Source: Actinoplanes oblitus (lineage in GTDB: Bacteria > Actinomycetota > Actinomycetes > Mycobacteriales > Micromonosporaceae). Taken from it: a stretch of 64,000 nucleotides of DNA. The stretch is taken from assembly GCF_030252345.1 (NCBI RefSeq), contig NZ_CP126980.1, positions 6,153,501-6,217,500 of the forward strand, given 5' to 3'. How positions within the stretch are numbered: the stretch's first letter is position 1; each line of letters starts with the position of its first letter. A program made the translations under genes and the position numbers. This document shows positions 53,287 to 61,987 of the stretch, one piece after another. A model generated the notes under the pieces. It made no database searches. It saw only the letters and a program-made list of their open reading frames with translations, and was not told the origin of the DNA.

Positions 53287-55188
53287 ATGTGCGGTCTGAG
53301 CGCGTACTTCAGCAACCGGCCCGGTGCCGGGCCGCTGGACGAGGCGGGCGCGGCGGCCTTCGCCGCGGCATTGGCCACGATGCGGCATCGCGGGCCCGAC
53401 GACACCCGGATCGTGCACGGCGACGGGTACGCGCTGGGGTTCAACCGGCTCGCGATCATCGACCGCGAGCAGTCGGCGCAGCCGCTGCACTACGCGGACC
53501 GGTGGTCGGTGGTCTTCAACGGGGAGATCTACAACTACCACGAGTTGCGGGCCGAGCTGATCCGCGAGCACGGGGCGACGTTCGCCACGCACGGCGACAC
53601 CGAGGTGCTGGCGGCCGCGTTCCACCACTGGGGTGAGGCGGCGCTGCCCCGGCTGCGCGGGATGTTCGCGTTCGTCGCCTACGACCACCGGACCGGGACG
53701 GTGCACGCGGCCCGGGACGCGTTCGGGATCAAGCCGCTCTACCTGGTGGAGACCGCTGACGGCCTGTGGCTGGCCAGCGAGCGCAAGGCCCTCGACCCGT
53801 TCGCCGCGCCGCCCGGCGGTGCGCTCGACACCGACGCGCTCGGGCACTACCTGAGCTTCCAGTTCGTGCCGGACCCGAGCACCCTGCACCGGCACATCCG
53901 GCGGCTGCCACCGGGGCACCGGCTGGTCTGGACACCCGGCGGCGGCGTGCGCGAGCACCGCTGGTTCCGGCCGTCGCTGCGCCCGCTGCGCCTGCAACCC
54001 GAGGTCGCCCACCAGGCCATTCAGGACGCGCTGCGCGCCAGCGTACGCAAACACCTGCACGCCGAGGTCCCGGTCGGCACGTTCCTCTCCTCCGGCGTCG
54101 ACTCGTCCGCCGTCGCCGCCCTGGCCGCCGAGGCGCGACCGGGCATCCACGCGTTCACCGCCGGGTTCGCCGCCGACGGGTACTCGGAGATCGACATCGC
54201 CCAGGACACCGCCCGGCAGCTGGGCATCCCGCTGACCCCGACGGTGGTCACCGACGAGCAGGTGCTGGCCGAACTGCCGCGCATCGTGCAGCTGCTCGAC
54301 GACCCGGTCGCCGACCCGTCGCTGATCCCGCTGTACTTCCTGGCCCGCACCGCCTCCCGCCAGGTGACAGTGGTGCTCTCCGGGGAGGGCGCCGACGAGC
54401 TGTTCGGCGGTTACCGGATCTATCGCGAGCCGCTGTCGCTGGCCACCGTCGACAGGCTGCCGCCGAGCCTCAAGCGCGGCCTGCACCACCTCGCCCAGGT
54501 GCTACCGGAGGGCGTCCGGGGCCGGTCGTTCCTGGAGCGCGGCACCACGCCGATCGAGCAGCGCTATTACGGCAACGCCCGGATCTTCGACCCGGAGGAG
54601 AAGGCCCGGATCATGCGGTTCACCGCGGAACCGCACACCGCGATCACCGCCCGGCTGTACGCCGAGACCGCCGATGTGGACGAGGTGGCCTCCATGCAGT
54701 ACGTGGACCTGCACACCTGGCTGCCCGGCGACATCCTGGTCAAGGCCGACCGGATGAGCATGGCGCACAGCCTGGAGCTGCGGGTCCCGTTCCTCGACCA
54801 GCAGGTGTACGCGGCAGCCGCCGGCCTGGCCACCGACCTGAAGCTGCCGCCGGGGTCACGCACCACCAAGGCGGCGTTGCGCGAGGCGATGCGCGGGATC
54901 GTGCCGGAGTCGGTGCGCGACCGGGCCAAGCTGGGCTTCCCGACCCCGACCCGGCTGTGGCTGCGCGGCCGGATCGGCGACTGGGTCGATCACCTGCTGG
55001 CCACCTCACAGACCGGCCACCTGCTGGACCTGGAGTATGCCCGGGGTCTGCTCGCGGAGCACCGGGCCGGCACGGCCGACCGGTCGCGCAAGGTGTGGAC
55101 GGTCGCGATGTTCTGCCTCTGGCACGCGATCAATGTGGAGCGGACCATCGTGGTGCCCCGGGCGGAGCAGGTCCCGGTGCCGCACTGA
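53287..55188 (+). CDS. asnB: Asparagine synthetase (glutamine-hydrolysing)
   Basis: A 633-residue two-domain enzyme making asparagine from aspartate, glutamine and ATP. The catalytic Cys2 is exposed as MCGLSAYFS; the glutaminase part has MRHRGPDDT, NRLAIID and FNGEIYNY. The synthetase part has the PP-loop FLSSGVDSSAVAAL and SGEGADELFGGYRIY, then LKADRMSMAHSLELRVPFLD. AsnB paralogues also amidate other substrates, but nothing nearby points that way. ATG 53287 follows GGGGGAGG. Confidence 0.95.
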   Translation: MCGLSAYFSNRPGAGPLDEAGAAAFAAALATMRHRGPDDTRIVHGDGYALGFNRLAIIDREQSAQPLHYADRWSVVFNGEIYNYHELRAELIREHGATFATHGDTEVLAAAFHHWGEAALPRLRGMFAFVAYDHRTGTVHAARDAFGIKPLYLVETADGLWLASERKALDPFAAPPGGALDTDALGHYLSFQFVPDPSTLHRHIRRLPPGHRLVWTPGGGVREHRWFRPSLRPLRLQPEVAHQAIQDALRASVRKHLHAEVPVGTFLSSGVDSSAVAALAAEARPGIHAFTAGFAADGYSEIDIAQDTARQLGIPLTPTVVTDEQVLAELPRIVQLLDDPVADPSLIPLYFLARTASRQVTVVLSGEGADELFGGYRIYREPLSLATVDRLPPSLKRGLHHLAQVLPEGVRGRSFLERGTTPIEQRYYGNARIFDPEEKARIMRFTAEPHTAITARLYAETADVDEVASMQYVDLHTWLPGDILVKADRMSMAHSLELRVPFLDQQVYAAAAGLATDLKLPPGSRTTKAALREAMRGIVPESVRDRAKLGFPTPTRLWLRGRIGDWVDHLLATSQTGHLLDLEYARGLLAEHRAGTADRSRKVWTVAMFCLWHAINVERTIVVPRAEQVPVPH

Positions 55189-55272
55189 GGTCCCGGCCCT
55201 CCTGACGCTGCCGGTCGGATCACCGTCCTCCCTCGTCGCTCTGCCGACAACCGTATATCAGCATCCTTAGGT

Positions 55273-55282
55273 AAGCATGCTT
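55273..55282. promoter_or_regulatory. Possible MarR operator AAGCATGCTT
   Basis: A perfect 10-bp palindrome, AAGCATGCTT, lies 35 bp upstream of the marR-type start and overlaps an in-frame TTG. An A/T-rich TATATCAGCATCC stretch just before it may be the promoter. Confidence 0.45.
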
Positions 55283-55316
55283 GAATCAGGAGCTTGTTCT
55301 TCGTTACGCTGATCTC

Positions 55317-55757
55317 ATGGTCCGTTCGGTGAACCAGGTCGCGCTGTCCGTGCGACGCGTCCAGCACCGGCACCACCGCGCCCTGACCGCCACGCTGTCC
55401 CACCTGGGGGTCTCCCTGGTGCAGTGGGATGCCCTGCGTCACCTGCACGAGCACCCCGACGCGTCACTGCACGACCTGGCACAGCTGACCTTCCAGACCG
55501 ACCAGTCGTTCGGCACCCTGGCGGCGCGGATGATCGATCGCGGCCTCATCGAACGCGTGCCCGCACCCGGCCGGGCGATCCGGCACAGGATCACCGACGC
55601 GGGCGAGAAGATCCGCGACGAGGGCACCCGGCGGGTGTCCGCAGTGCTCGCTCAATCGTTCGCGGGGCTCGACGCGCAGCAGCTCGATCAGCTCGGTGCG
55701 CTGCTCGAGCTGGTCCTGCGGCAGCCGCTGGACCCGGAGACCACCGGCCGCGACTGA
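55317..55757 (+). CDS. MarR family transcriptional regulator
   Basis: A 146-residue regulator: GVSLVQWDALRHLHEHPDASLHDLAQLTFQTDQSFGTLAARMIDRGLIERVP is the winged helix, with GRAIRHRITDAGEKI as wing. A C-terminal dimer helix follows. ATG 55317 was preferred; a TTG at 55281 would add 12 residues (NQELVLRYADL) but falls on the palindrome. It may control the alpha/beta hydrolase gene at 56187. Confidence 0.9.
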   Translation: MVRSVNQVALSVRRVQHRHHRALTATLSHLGVSLVQWDALRHLHEHPDASLHDLAQLTFQTDQSFGTLAARMIDRGLIERVPAPGRAIRHRITDAGEKIRDEGTRRVSAVLAQSFAGLDAQQLDQLGALLELVLRQPLDPETTGRD

Positions 55758-55866
55758 TCCCGCGGCCGGCGACCGTGACTGATCCCGCGGCCGGCGGCCG
55801 TGACGTCTGGCGCGTCGATCACGGGGCGGCCCGCACTGCTCCGGTCCGGAGGATCGAGGCGCGGTA

Positions 55867-56151
55867 AATGCCGGCGCGTCCTGTCTACCGTGGCGCCGTG
55901 ATCGGCAAGGCACCGCGACGCTCGGCATTGGGCGGGCTTGGGCGCTGGCCGTCGGCGGCGCGGCGCTAGCAGCGCTGCCGGTGCTCCTGGATCCGATCAC
56001 GAGAACCACGGACTGCCCGAACTACGGCGCTGCCCGCAACGCGAGCGTGTTCGCCAATGGGGACTGGGACTTCTCCTTTCCGGGCGATCCAGGCGCCCTG
56101 GACGCGACGAGGCGGCAAACTAAGGTTCCTTATATAACCAAGCTGATATAG
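55867..56151 (+). pseudogene. Possible frameshifted small secreted protein
   Basis: ATG 55867/GTG 55897 opens a frame that hits TAG within 75 bases. A second frame then reads ALAVGGAALAALPVLLDPIT, RTTDCPNYGAARNASVFANG and DWDFSFPGDPG, ending at TAG 56149. A hydrophobic N-terminal segment followed by a Cys/Asn/Trp-rich tail suggests a small secreted protein broken by one frameshift near 55925. The A/T-rich TTATATAA at 56129 probably belongs to the promoter of the next gene. Confidence 0.3.
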
Positions 56152-56186
56152 GATGGTGTCACCGAAACGAGAGAAAAGAGCCCGGC

Positions 56187-57002
56187 ATGACGACGACCTC
56201 GCCGACCGTGTACACCGTTCACCGGCCCGGCACCACTGCGGTCCCGCTCACCGTCGACGAGGCCGGCGCCGGGCACCCGTTCCTGCTGCTGCACGGCGGC
56301 GCCGGCCCCGCCTCCGTCCTACCGTTCGCCGCGCAGCTGGCCGCACAGCGACCGGCCCGGGTCCTGACGCCCACCCACCCCGGCTTCAACGGCACCCCGA
56401 GACCCGACGACATCACCGACGTGCGCGCCCTGGCCCACCTCTACGTCGCCCTGCTCGACCAGCTCGACCTCCACGACGTCACCCTGGTCGGCAGCTCCAT
56501 CGGCGGCTGGATCACCGCCGAGATCGCCCTGCTGGCCAGCCCTCGCATCGCCAGCGTGATCATCATCAACGGCGTCGGCGTCGACGTCCCCGCCCACCCG
56601 GTCGCCGACTTCTTCGCCCTCACCCTCGACCAGCTGACCGACCTGTCCTACCACGACCCCGACCGGTTCCGGCTCGATCCCGCCACCGTCACGGACCGCC
56701 AGAAAGCGCTCATGGGCGCCAACCGGCAAGCCATCGCCCTCTACGGCGGCAGCTCCATGACCGACCCCACCCTCGCTGGCCGCCTCACCCGGGTCACCGT
56801 CCCCACACTCGTCCTGTGGGGCCAGAGCGACCGCATCGCCACCCCCGACTACGGACGCGCGTACGCCGCCGCCATCCCCGGCGCCCGCTACCAAGCCCTC
56901 GACCAGGCCGGCCACCTCCCCCAGATCGAAACCCCCGCGGCCACCCTCACCGCCGTCTGGGGCTTCGCCGACCAGCACGCCACCGCGCGCCCCACCCACT
57001 GA
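56187..57002 (+). CDS. Alpha/beta hydrolase
   Basis: A 271-residue alpha/beta hydrolase. LLLHGGAGPASVLPF is the oxyanion segment, the nucleophile Ser lies in LVGSSIGGWITAEIAL, Asp in LWGQSDRIATPDY and His in DQAGHLPQIE. The substrate is unknown. ATG 56187 follows a GAGAG site. A TTATATAA-containing promoter-like region lies 55 bp upstream. It is downstream of the MarR gene, the likely regulator. Confidence 0.92.
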   Translation: MTTTSPTVYTVHRPGTTAVPLTVDEAGAGHPFLLLHGGAGPASVLPFAAQLAAQRPARVLTPTHPGFNGTPRPDDITDVRALAHLYVALLDQLDLHDVTLVGSSIGGWITAEIALLASPRIASVIIINGVGVDVPAHPVADFFALTLDQLTDLSYHDPDRFRLDPATVTDRQKALMGANRQAIALYGGSSMTDPTLAGRLTRVTVPTLVLWGQSDRIATPDYGRAYAAAIPGARYQALDQAGHLPQIETPAATLTAVWGFADQHATARPTH

Positions 57003-57113
57003 TCAGGCACTGACTCCCGCCCTGGGGCAGCCCGGGCCGACCGGCAGTGGGTGGCCGTTGACCGGTGACGTCAACCTGTCGGTCAACAGAACGAGCCCGG
57101 CGGAGCTGACGGG

Positions 57114-57397
57114 ATGACGAGCCTGTGGCGCAACCGGGACTTCACCGCCCGGTGAACCGGTCAGGTGATCGCCACCGGCTCGGCGCGCGACGCCGGGCTC
57201 GTCGGTGCGGCCGGGTCGCTGCCCTGGGGTGTGCTGCCGCGGGGTCGCTGCCGGCGGGGTTCCGGCTCGACGAGGTCGGTCCGACGGGGACTGTCTGGGC
57301 GCCGACCGGCATCATGTTCGTCACCGCCGACGCGGCCACCGTCGGCCCGGCGGTCCGCAAGGCGCCCCGGCTGGTCCCGGACGGAGCCGCACGGTGA
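57114..57397 (+). pseudogene. MFS transporter pseudogene (ends only)
   Basis: The 5' part reads MTSLWRNRDFTAR, then TGA at 57153 where a Trp is expected, then TGQVIATGSA. This is the standard start of actinobacterial MFS exporters. The 3' part, in another frame, reads SLPAGFRLDEVGPTGTVWAP and RKAPRLVP, a typical C-terminus. About 1.1 kb of the normal gene is missing between. A deletion plus a nonsense mutation explains it. GTCAACCTGTCGGTCAAC just upstream may be the old promoter or operator. Confidence 0.8.
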
Positions 57398-57456
57398 GGA
57401 TCAGCCCACCCGCCGGCGCCGCGTGAAAGGCGGCGGCCGGTGCCGGCCGATCAGGA

Positions 57457-58005
57457 TCAGCCGGCCCGCCGGCGCGCCCGCCTGGCCGCCAGCTCGTCAC
57501 CCGCGGCCGGCCCCTCGGGCCGCTCGTCGACCGGCTGCGGCGCGGCCGGCTCGGCCGGCAGGTGCGACAACGAACCCTGGATCTCCTTGAACGCACCGCC
57601 GATCGCGATGCCGAACACGCCCTGGCCGCCCTGCAGCAGGTCGACGACCTCCTCCGGGGAGCGGCACTCGTAGACGGTGGTGCCGTCCGAGATCAGCGTG
57701 ATCCCGGCCAGGTCCTCGACACCGTGCGAGCGCAGCGTCTCGATCGCCCGGCGGATGTTCTGCAGCGACACCCCGGCGTCCAGCAGACGCTTGACGACCT
57801 TGAGGACCACCAGGTCGCGGAAGGAGTAGAGGCGGGAAGTGCCGGAACCGGAGGCGTCCCGCACGCTCGGCACCACCAGCGTGGTCCGCGCCCAGTAGTC
57901 GAGCTGGCGGTAGCTGATGCCGACCGCCTGGCAAGCCGTCACTCCGCGATAGCCGACCGAGCCGTCCTCGCCGACGAGTGGGCCTTCAAGAGGCTGCTCG
58001 TGCAC
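57457..58005 (-). CDS. MerR-like regulator (Rv1830-like)
   Basis: A 182-residue MerR-type protein: GVTACQAVGISYRQLDYWARTTLVVPSVRDASGSGTSRLYSFRDLVVLKVVKRLLDAGVSLQNIRRAIE. The rest is a C-terminal region and a basic tail. GTG 58005 has GGGGAGG 7 bases upstream. The position at the end of the PgsA-DUF881-GcvH-GarA-FtsR-nuclease block equals mycobacterial Rv1830. Targets are unknown here. Confidence 0.92.
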   Translation of the reverse strand: MHEQPLEGPLVGEDGSVGYRGVTACQAVGISYRQLDYWARTTLVVPSVRDASGSGTSRLYSFRDLVVLKVVKRLLDAGVSLQNIRRAIETLRSHGVEDLAGITLISDGTTVYECRSPEEVVDLLQGGQGVFGIAIGGAFKEIQGSLSHLPAEPAAPQPVDERPEGPAAGDELAARRARRRAG

Positions 58006-58188
58006 GCGACTACCTCCCCGCTGCCCATGATCAACAGATCTGGGCGGTGCCGGTTCACCTGGACTTCACGAGCGTATATCTCAGTCACTGGCGAAACATG
58101 GAGGTAACCGCACGACACGCCGCGTTCGGACGAGCGACACGCCGACGCGCCGTTACTCTCCGGCGCGTCTCGGTGTTTTCCGCCACTT

Positions 58189-58653
58189 TCAGCCGGCGAA
58201 GTCCTCGGGCCGCACCTGGTCGAGGAACTCGCGGAATTTCTCCACCTCGTCCTCCTGCTCGTCGGGGATCACGATGCCGGCCTCGGTCAGCACCTGATCG
58301 GCGCACCGGATCGGCGCGCCCACCCGCAACGCCAGGGCGATCGAGTCGCTCGGCCGGGCCGACACCCGGAGGTTCTCCCCGATCAGCAGATCGGCGTAGA
58401 AGACGTTGTCCTTCAGCTCGGTGATCTCCACGGCCTTCAGCGGCTGCTGCACCGCCGCCAGGATGTCCCGCAGCAGGTCGTGGGTGAGCGGCCGGGCCGG
58501 TTTCACACCCTGCTGCTCGTAGGCGATAGCTGTCGCCTCCACCGCGCCGATCCAGATCGGCAGGTACCGGTCACCGTCGACTTCCCGCAGCAACACGATC
58601 GGCTGGTTGCTGGGCAGCTCCACCCGGACCCCGACCACGCTCAGCTCGCGCAC
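58189..58653 (-). CDS. Bifunctional nuclease family protein (DUF151)
   Basis: A 154-residue protein: MRELSVVGVRVELPSNQPIVLLREVDGDRYLPIWIGAVEATAIA, then RPLTHDLL, DNVFYADLLI and VSARPSDSIALALR, the DUF151 signature. Some members have DNase/RNase activity, though the enzymology is not firmly settled. The C-terminus is acidic. It corresponds to Rv1829 by position. Confidence 0.93.
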   Translation of the reverse strand: MRELSVVGVRVELPSNQPIVLLREVDGDRYLPIWIGAVEATAIAYEQQGVKPARPLTHDLLRDILAAVQQPLKAVEITELKDNVFYADLLIGENLRVSARPSDSIALALRVGAPIRCADQVLTEAGIVIPDEQEDEVEKFREFLDQVRPEDFAG

Positions 58654-58778
58654 CGCCCGCCTCCGTGTTCGTTGTTGTCGCCGCCCCCAGACGGCCGCCC
58701 CTTACCCTGCACGGTACACGCACGCGGTGCTGATCCGCCCCGCGCGGGACACCCCGCACAGGGTAGGCCCACCGCGGC

Positions 58779-59519
58779 TCAACGCCCCAGTTCGCCGCGC
58801 AGTCCGGTCCGTACCAGCGCCGCGTGCAGCCGCTGCGACAGTGCCTGCAGCTCACGCGCGGTGTCGCTGGCGCGGGCCCGGGCCGCCGGATCCTGCTGGC
58901 GCACCAACGGCGCCAGCAACTGGGCGAACAGGCCCACCTCGCGGTCGGCCGAGTTCTTGAACGCCCGCAGGTGACGCACCTCCAGGCCGAACTTGGTCAG
59001 CCCGACGACGGCCTCCACGATGATCACCGCGTCGGCGTCGTACCAGCCCGGCGGGCGCGCCACGACCAGGCCGATCTGCTCCAGCTCGGCGAGCAGCGGC
59101 TCGTCCACCCCGGTCCGCTCGACCAGCTCGGCCGTCGGGATGCGGGCGTCGGCCGGATCGGCGGCCCGCTGCGTGCCGACCGCCACCAGCGTCGGCCGCT
59201 GCGGGACCACCGGCTCCTGCTCCATCCGGTCCAACTGCTCCCGGATCACCCGCAGGGGGAGGTACTGATCACGTTGCGCGGTCAGCACGAACCGCAGCCG
59301 TGCCACGTCGTTCCACGAGTACTTGCGGTACCCGGAGGCGGTGCGCTGCGGGTCGACGAGACCCTCCGCCTCCAGGAACCGCAATTTGGAGATCGTGGTG
59401 TCGGGGAACTCGGTGCGCAGATGGGCCAGCACCTCCCCGATGCTCATCAGCGCACCCTCGCGCCCGGCCTGGGGGCGCGAAGCCCCCGGGTCGCGTGCGG
59501 CCGCCCCCGACGGGTTCAC
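58779..59519 (-). CDS. ftsR: MerR-like cell-division regulator FtsR
   Basis: A MerR-like DNA-binding protein: MSIGEVLAHLRTEFPDTTISKLRFLEAEGLVDPQRTASGYRKYSWNDVARLRFVLTAQRDQYLPLRVI. A second winged-helix-like part follows at PTAELVERTGVDEPLLAELEQIGLV. In Corynebacterium the homologue activates ftsZ. GTG 59519 overlaps the garA stop by 4 bp and gives 246 residues; ATG 59447 gives 222 and is the closest to the conserved domain. Corresponds to Rv1828. Confidence 0.9.
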   Translation of the reverse strand: MNPSGAAARDPGASRPQAGREGALMSIGEVLAHLRTEFPDTTISKLRFLEAEGLVDPQRTASGYRKYSWNDVARLRFVLTAQRDQYLPLRVIREQLDRMEQEPVVPQRPTLVAVGTQRAADPADARIPTAELVERTGVDEPLLAELEQIGLVVARPPGWYDADAVIIVEAVVGLTKFGLEVRHLRAFKNSADREVGLFAQLLAPLVRQQDPAARARASDTARELQALSQRLHAALVRTGLRGELGR

Positions 59520-59968
59520 GCCCGGCCGCCCTCGCCCTCCGGCCGCGGACCGGCGATGAACACCAGACGGAACTTGCCGATCTGGACCTCGTCGCCGTTG
59601 CTCAGCGTCGCGGCCTCGACCCGCTCACGGTTCACATACGTGCCGTTGAGCGAGCCCACGTCGCGGACGGTGAACACGCCCCCGTCGCGGTGGAACTCGG
59701 CGTGGCGACGGGAAACCGTCACGTCGTCGAGGAAGATGTCACTGTCCGGGTGCCGCCCGCTGGTCGTCACGTCGTGATCGAGCAGGAACCGGGCGCCCGC
59801 GTTCGGGCCACGGCGGACCACGAGCAGGGCCATGCCGGGAGGCAGGGAGCCGGACATGCGGCTGGGCACCACGTCGGTCTCGGGACCCTCGAGCACCTCG
59901 TCAAGGGCGCCAAGGTTCAGCGTGGACGTGACGTCGAGCGGGGGGAACTCGTCGTCTGGGCGCGTCAT
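59516..59968 (-). CDS. garA: FHA-domain protein GarA
   Basis: A 150-residue FHA protein: the N-terminal DVTSTLNLG segment (Thr14/Thr16) is the phosphorylation-site region read by Ser/Thr kinases PknB/PknG. The FHA domain has TTSGRHPDSDIFLDDVTVSRRHAEFHRDGGVFTVRDVGSLNGTYVN with the phosphothreonine-binding Arg and Ser. GarA controls 2-oxoglutarate metabolism in mycobacteria. It is followed by ftsR with a GTGA overlap. Confidence 0.95.
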   Translation of the reverse strand: MTRPDDEFPPLDVTSTLNLGALDEVLEGPETDVVPSRMSGSLPPGMALLVVRRGPNAGARFLLDHDVTTSGRHPDSDIFLDDVTVSRRHAEFHRDGGVFTVRDVGSLNGTYVNRERVEAATLSNGDEVQIGKFRLVFIAGPRPEGEGGRA

Positions 59969-60157
59969 CGGACCACCTCACGGATCAGTTGGTCGTCGCC
60001 TCGACCGGCAAGGTCATGATGTTGCGACCTCGCCGAGGCCATCAAGGCCCGACGCACGACTATCGGTTTCGAAGGAATAACAGTTCTACATGTGCCCCGC
60101 GAGCCTAGTCAGCGCCAATATCGCGGGGCAACCAGACTCGCGGGTCGATGCTTCGGT

Positions 60158-60556
60158 CTAGCTCTCGGTGAGCGCCTGGTACGCCGCGGCGTCCAGCAGC
60201 TCGCTCACCGCCGCCGGATCGGCCGGGGCGATCTCCACGAGCCAGCCGGCCGCGTACGGCTCCGCGTTGATCAGCTCGGGCTCGTCACCCAGCGTGTCGT
60301 TGCGGGCCACCACCGTCCCGGCGATCGGCGCGTAGATCTCCGAGACGCTCTTGGTCGACTCCACCTCGCCCATCGAGTCGCCCGCCGCCAGCTCGGTGCC
60401 CTCCTCGGGCAGCTGCACGTAGACGATGTCACCGAGCGCGTCCTGCGCGAAGTGGGTGATCCCCACCCGCACGGGGCCACTGCCGTCACCGGCGACCCAC
60501 TCGTGCTCCGCGGTGTACCGCAGATCCTCAGGAATCAACACTTCCTCCGTAGTCAC
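60158..60556 (-). CDS. gcvH: Glycine cleavage system H protein
   Basis: A 132-residue lipoyl carrier of the glycine cleavage system. Lys69 in GEVESTKSVSEIYAPIAG is the lipoylation site. DLRYTAEHEWV and the C-terminal GWLVEIAP complete the family. GTG 60556 overlaps the DUF881 gene stop by 4 bp, and 189 bp separate it from garA. The P and T protein genes are not in this block, as in mycobacteria. Confidence 0.97.
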   Translation of the reverse strand: MTTEEVLIPEDLRYTAEHEWVAGDGSGPVRVGITHFAQDALGDIVYVQLPEEGTELAAGDSMGEVESTKSVSEIYAPIAGTVVARNDTLGDEPELINAEPYAAGWLVEIAPADPAAVSELLDAAAYQALTES

Positions 60557-61617
60557 GAAACCGGACGTGCGTACTGCAGGGCAGTCGCCTTACGCACCGC
60601 GGTCACCTCGACCATGCTGCGCGAGTCCATGGTCACGCTACCGCCGCCGCTCTTCACCGACGCCACCACCCCGCCCGGGATCTGCAACGCCGTACTCATC
60701 GTGCCGGGCGGGCCGATCACGAGAAGGCGGAACGGCCCCGTCAGATGCTCACCGTCGGCGATGATGCCACCACTGGGCGCGTCGATGAAGTAGGTGGACG
60801 CGACGATCCGTACCGAGGCTCCGGTCCCGCTGTTGATCTGCATCACCTCGCCGCCCGCCCCGCGCAGCTCCTGCACGGTGTTCAGCACGTCGGACGCCTC
60901 GACCTTGGTCAGCGTGATCTCCAGGCCCGGGCCCCGGCCGGCGATGGTGCCGGCCAGCAGGCCCAGCTCCTGACTGCGCTTGTTCGCCTCGTCGAGCGCC
61001 GCCTCGCGGCCGGCCACCCCCGAGGTGAGCTGCTGCTTGCTGCGCTCCAGCGCCTCGATGTCGGTGTTCAGCCGGCTGTCCCGGGCCTCCAGGTCGCTCA
61101 GGATCCGGACCAGGTCCTCCTGCCGCACGGTGGACAGGCCGCTGTCCGCGTCGTTGCTGCGCAGCTGCACCACCAGGGTGAACCCGAGCAGCGCCAGCAG
61201 CACCCAGATCAGCGTGCCGGCCGCCGCGGGCCGCTTCCGGCCCGGCTCCGGCTCCGCCGCCGCGCGATCAAGATCACTTTCCGGATCGGCCGGCTCGGGC
61301 GTGTCGCGCGTCGACTCATCGGGTGACGTGTCGGAAATCTCCGGCTCACCCTCCCGGGTGCGGACCGCCTCGGCTTCCGGTGCGCCGTCCGCCACCGGAT
61401 CCGCCGCGTCGCTTTCCGGTACGACCTCGGCGCGCTCCCCGGCGTACCGGAAATCGTCAGCGGCCTCGGCCGAAGCGGGCCGCAAGTCGAACGTCGGCTC
61501 CTCCGCCACCACCGGCGGGCCCGCGGTGCCGCCGTCCCCGGCCTGCGGCTTGCGCCCGGCGGTGGGCATGCCGAAAGCCGGCGCCTGCTCGCGCTCGTTC
61601 TCCTCGCGCTCGGTCAT
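60553..61617 (-). CDS. DUF881 membrane protein with long acidic N-terminus
   Basis: A 354-residue protein: a ~130-residue Glu/Asp/Pro-rich disordered N-terminus, one membrane helix (AAAGTLIWVLLALLGFTLVV), a coiled-coil (about 165-215) and the DUF881 domain (GRGPGLEITL, then ELRGAGGEVMQINS, VRIVASTYF, LLVIGPPGTM). It corresponds to Rv1825. The domain is thought to act outside the cell in envelope or division processes, but no biochemical role is established. The start at ATG 61617 is the first after a GTGACC-free stretch. Confidence 0.92.
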   Translation of the reverse strand: MTEREENEREQAPAFGMPTAGRKPQAGDGGTAGPPVVAEEPTFDLRPASAEAADDFRYAGERAEVVPESDAADPVADGAPEAEAVRTREGEPEISDTSPDESTRDTPEPADPESDLDRAAAEPEPGRKRPAAAGTLIWVLLALLGFTLVVQLRSNDADSGLSTVRQEDLVRILSDLEARDSRLNTDIEALERSKQQLTSGVAGREAALDEANKRSQELGLLAGTIAGRGPGLEITLTKVEASDVLNTVQELRGAGGEVMQINSGTGASVRIVASTYFIDAPSGGIIADGEHLTGPFRLLVIGPPGTMSTALQIPGGVVASVKSGGGSVTMDSRSMVEVTAVRKATALQYARPVS

Positions 61618-61654
61618 CGCGTCCCCTCGTCGGCCAGCATCCGGATCCGGGCCC

Positions 61655-61987
61655 TCAGGCCCGGAAGAGGTGCCGGCGGATCGCCGCGACGTTACCGAAG
61701 ATCCGCACGCCCAGCACCACCACGACACCGATGGACAGCTGGTTACCCACCCCCAGCTGGTCGCCGACGTAGACGATCAGGCCGGAGACCAGCACGTTCG
61801 AGATGAACGACACGACGAACTGCTTGTCGTCGAAGATGCCGTCCAGCTTGGCCCGCACCCCGCCGAACACCGCGTCGAGCGCCGCCACCACGGCGATCGG
61901 CAGGTACGGCACCAGCTCGTGCGGGACCGTCGGGTGGAACACGATGCCCAGCAGGACACCGCCGAGCAGAGCGAGAACGGGGATCAT
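61655..61987 (-). CDS. Small basic family membrane protein
   Basis: A 110-residue protein with three membrane segments: IPVLALLGGVLLGIVF, LVPYLPIAVVAALDAVFGGVRAKLDG and a C-terminal helix before VRIFGNVAAIRRHLF. It is the small basic protein family that always sits between the two DUF881 genes (Rv1824 in mycobacteria). ATG 61987 overlaps the upstream DUF881 stop by 4 bp. No function is established. Confidence 0.95.
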   Translation of the reverse strand: MIPVLALLGGVLLGIVFHPTVPHELVPYLPIAVVAALDAVFGGVRAKLDGIFDDKQFVVSFISNVLVSGLIVYVGDQLGVGNQLSIGVVVVLGVRIFGNVAAIRRHLFRA

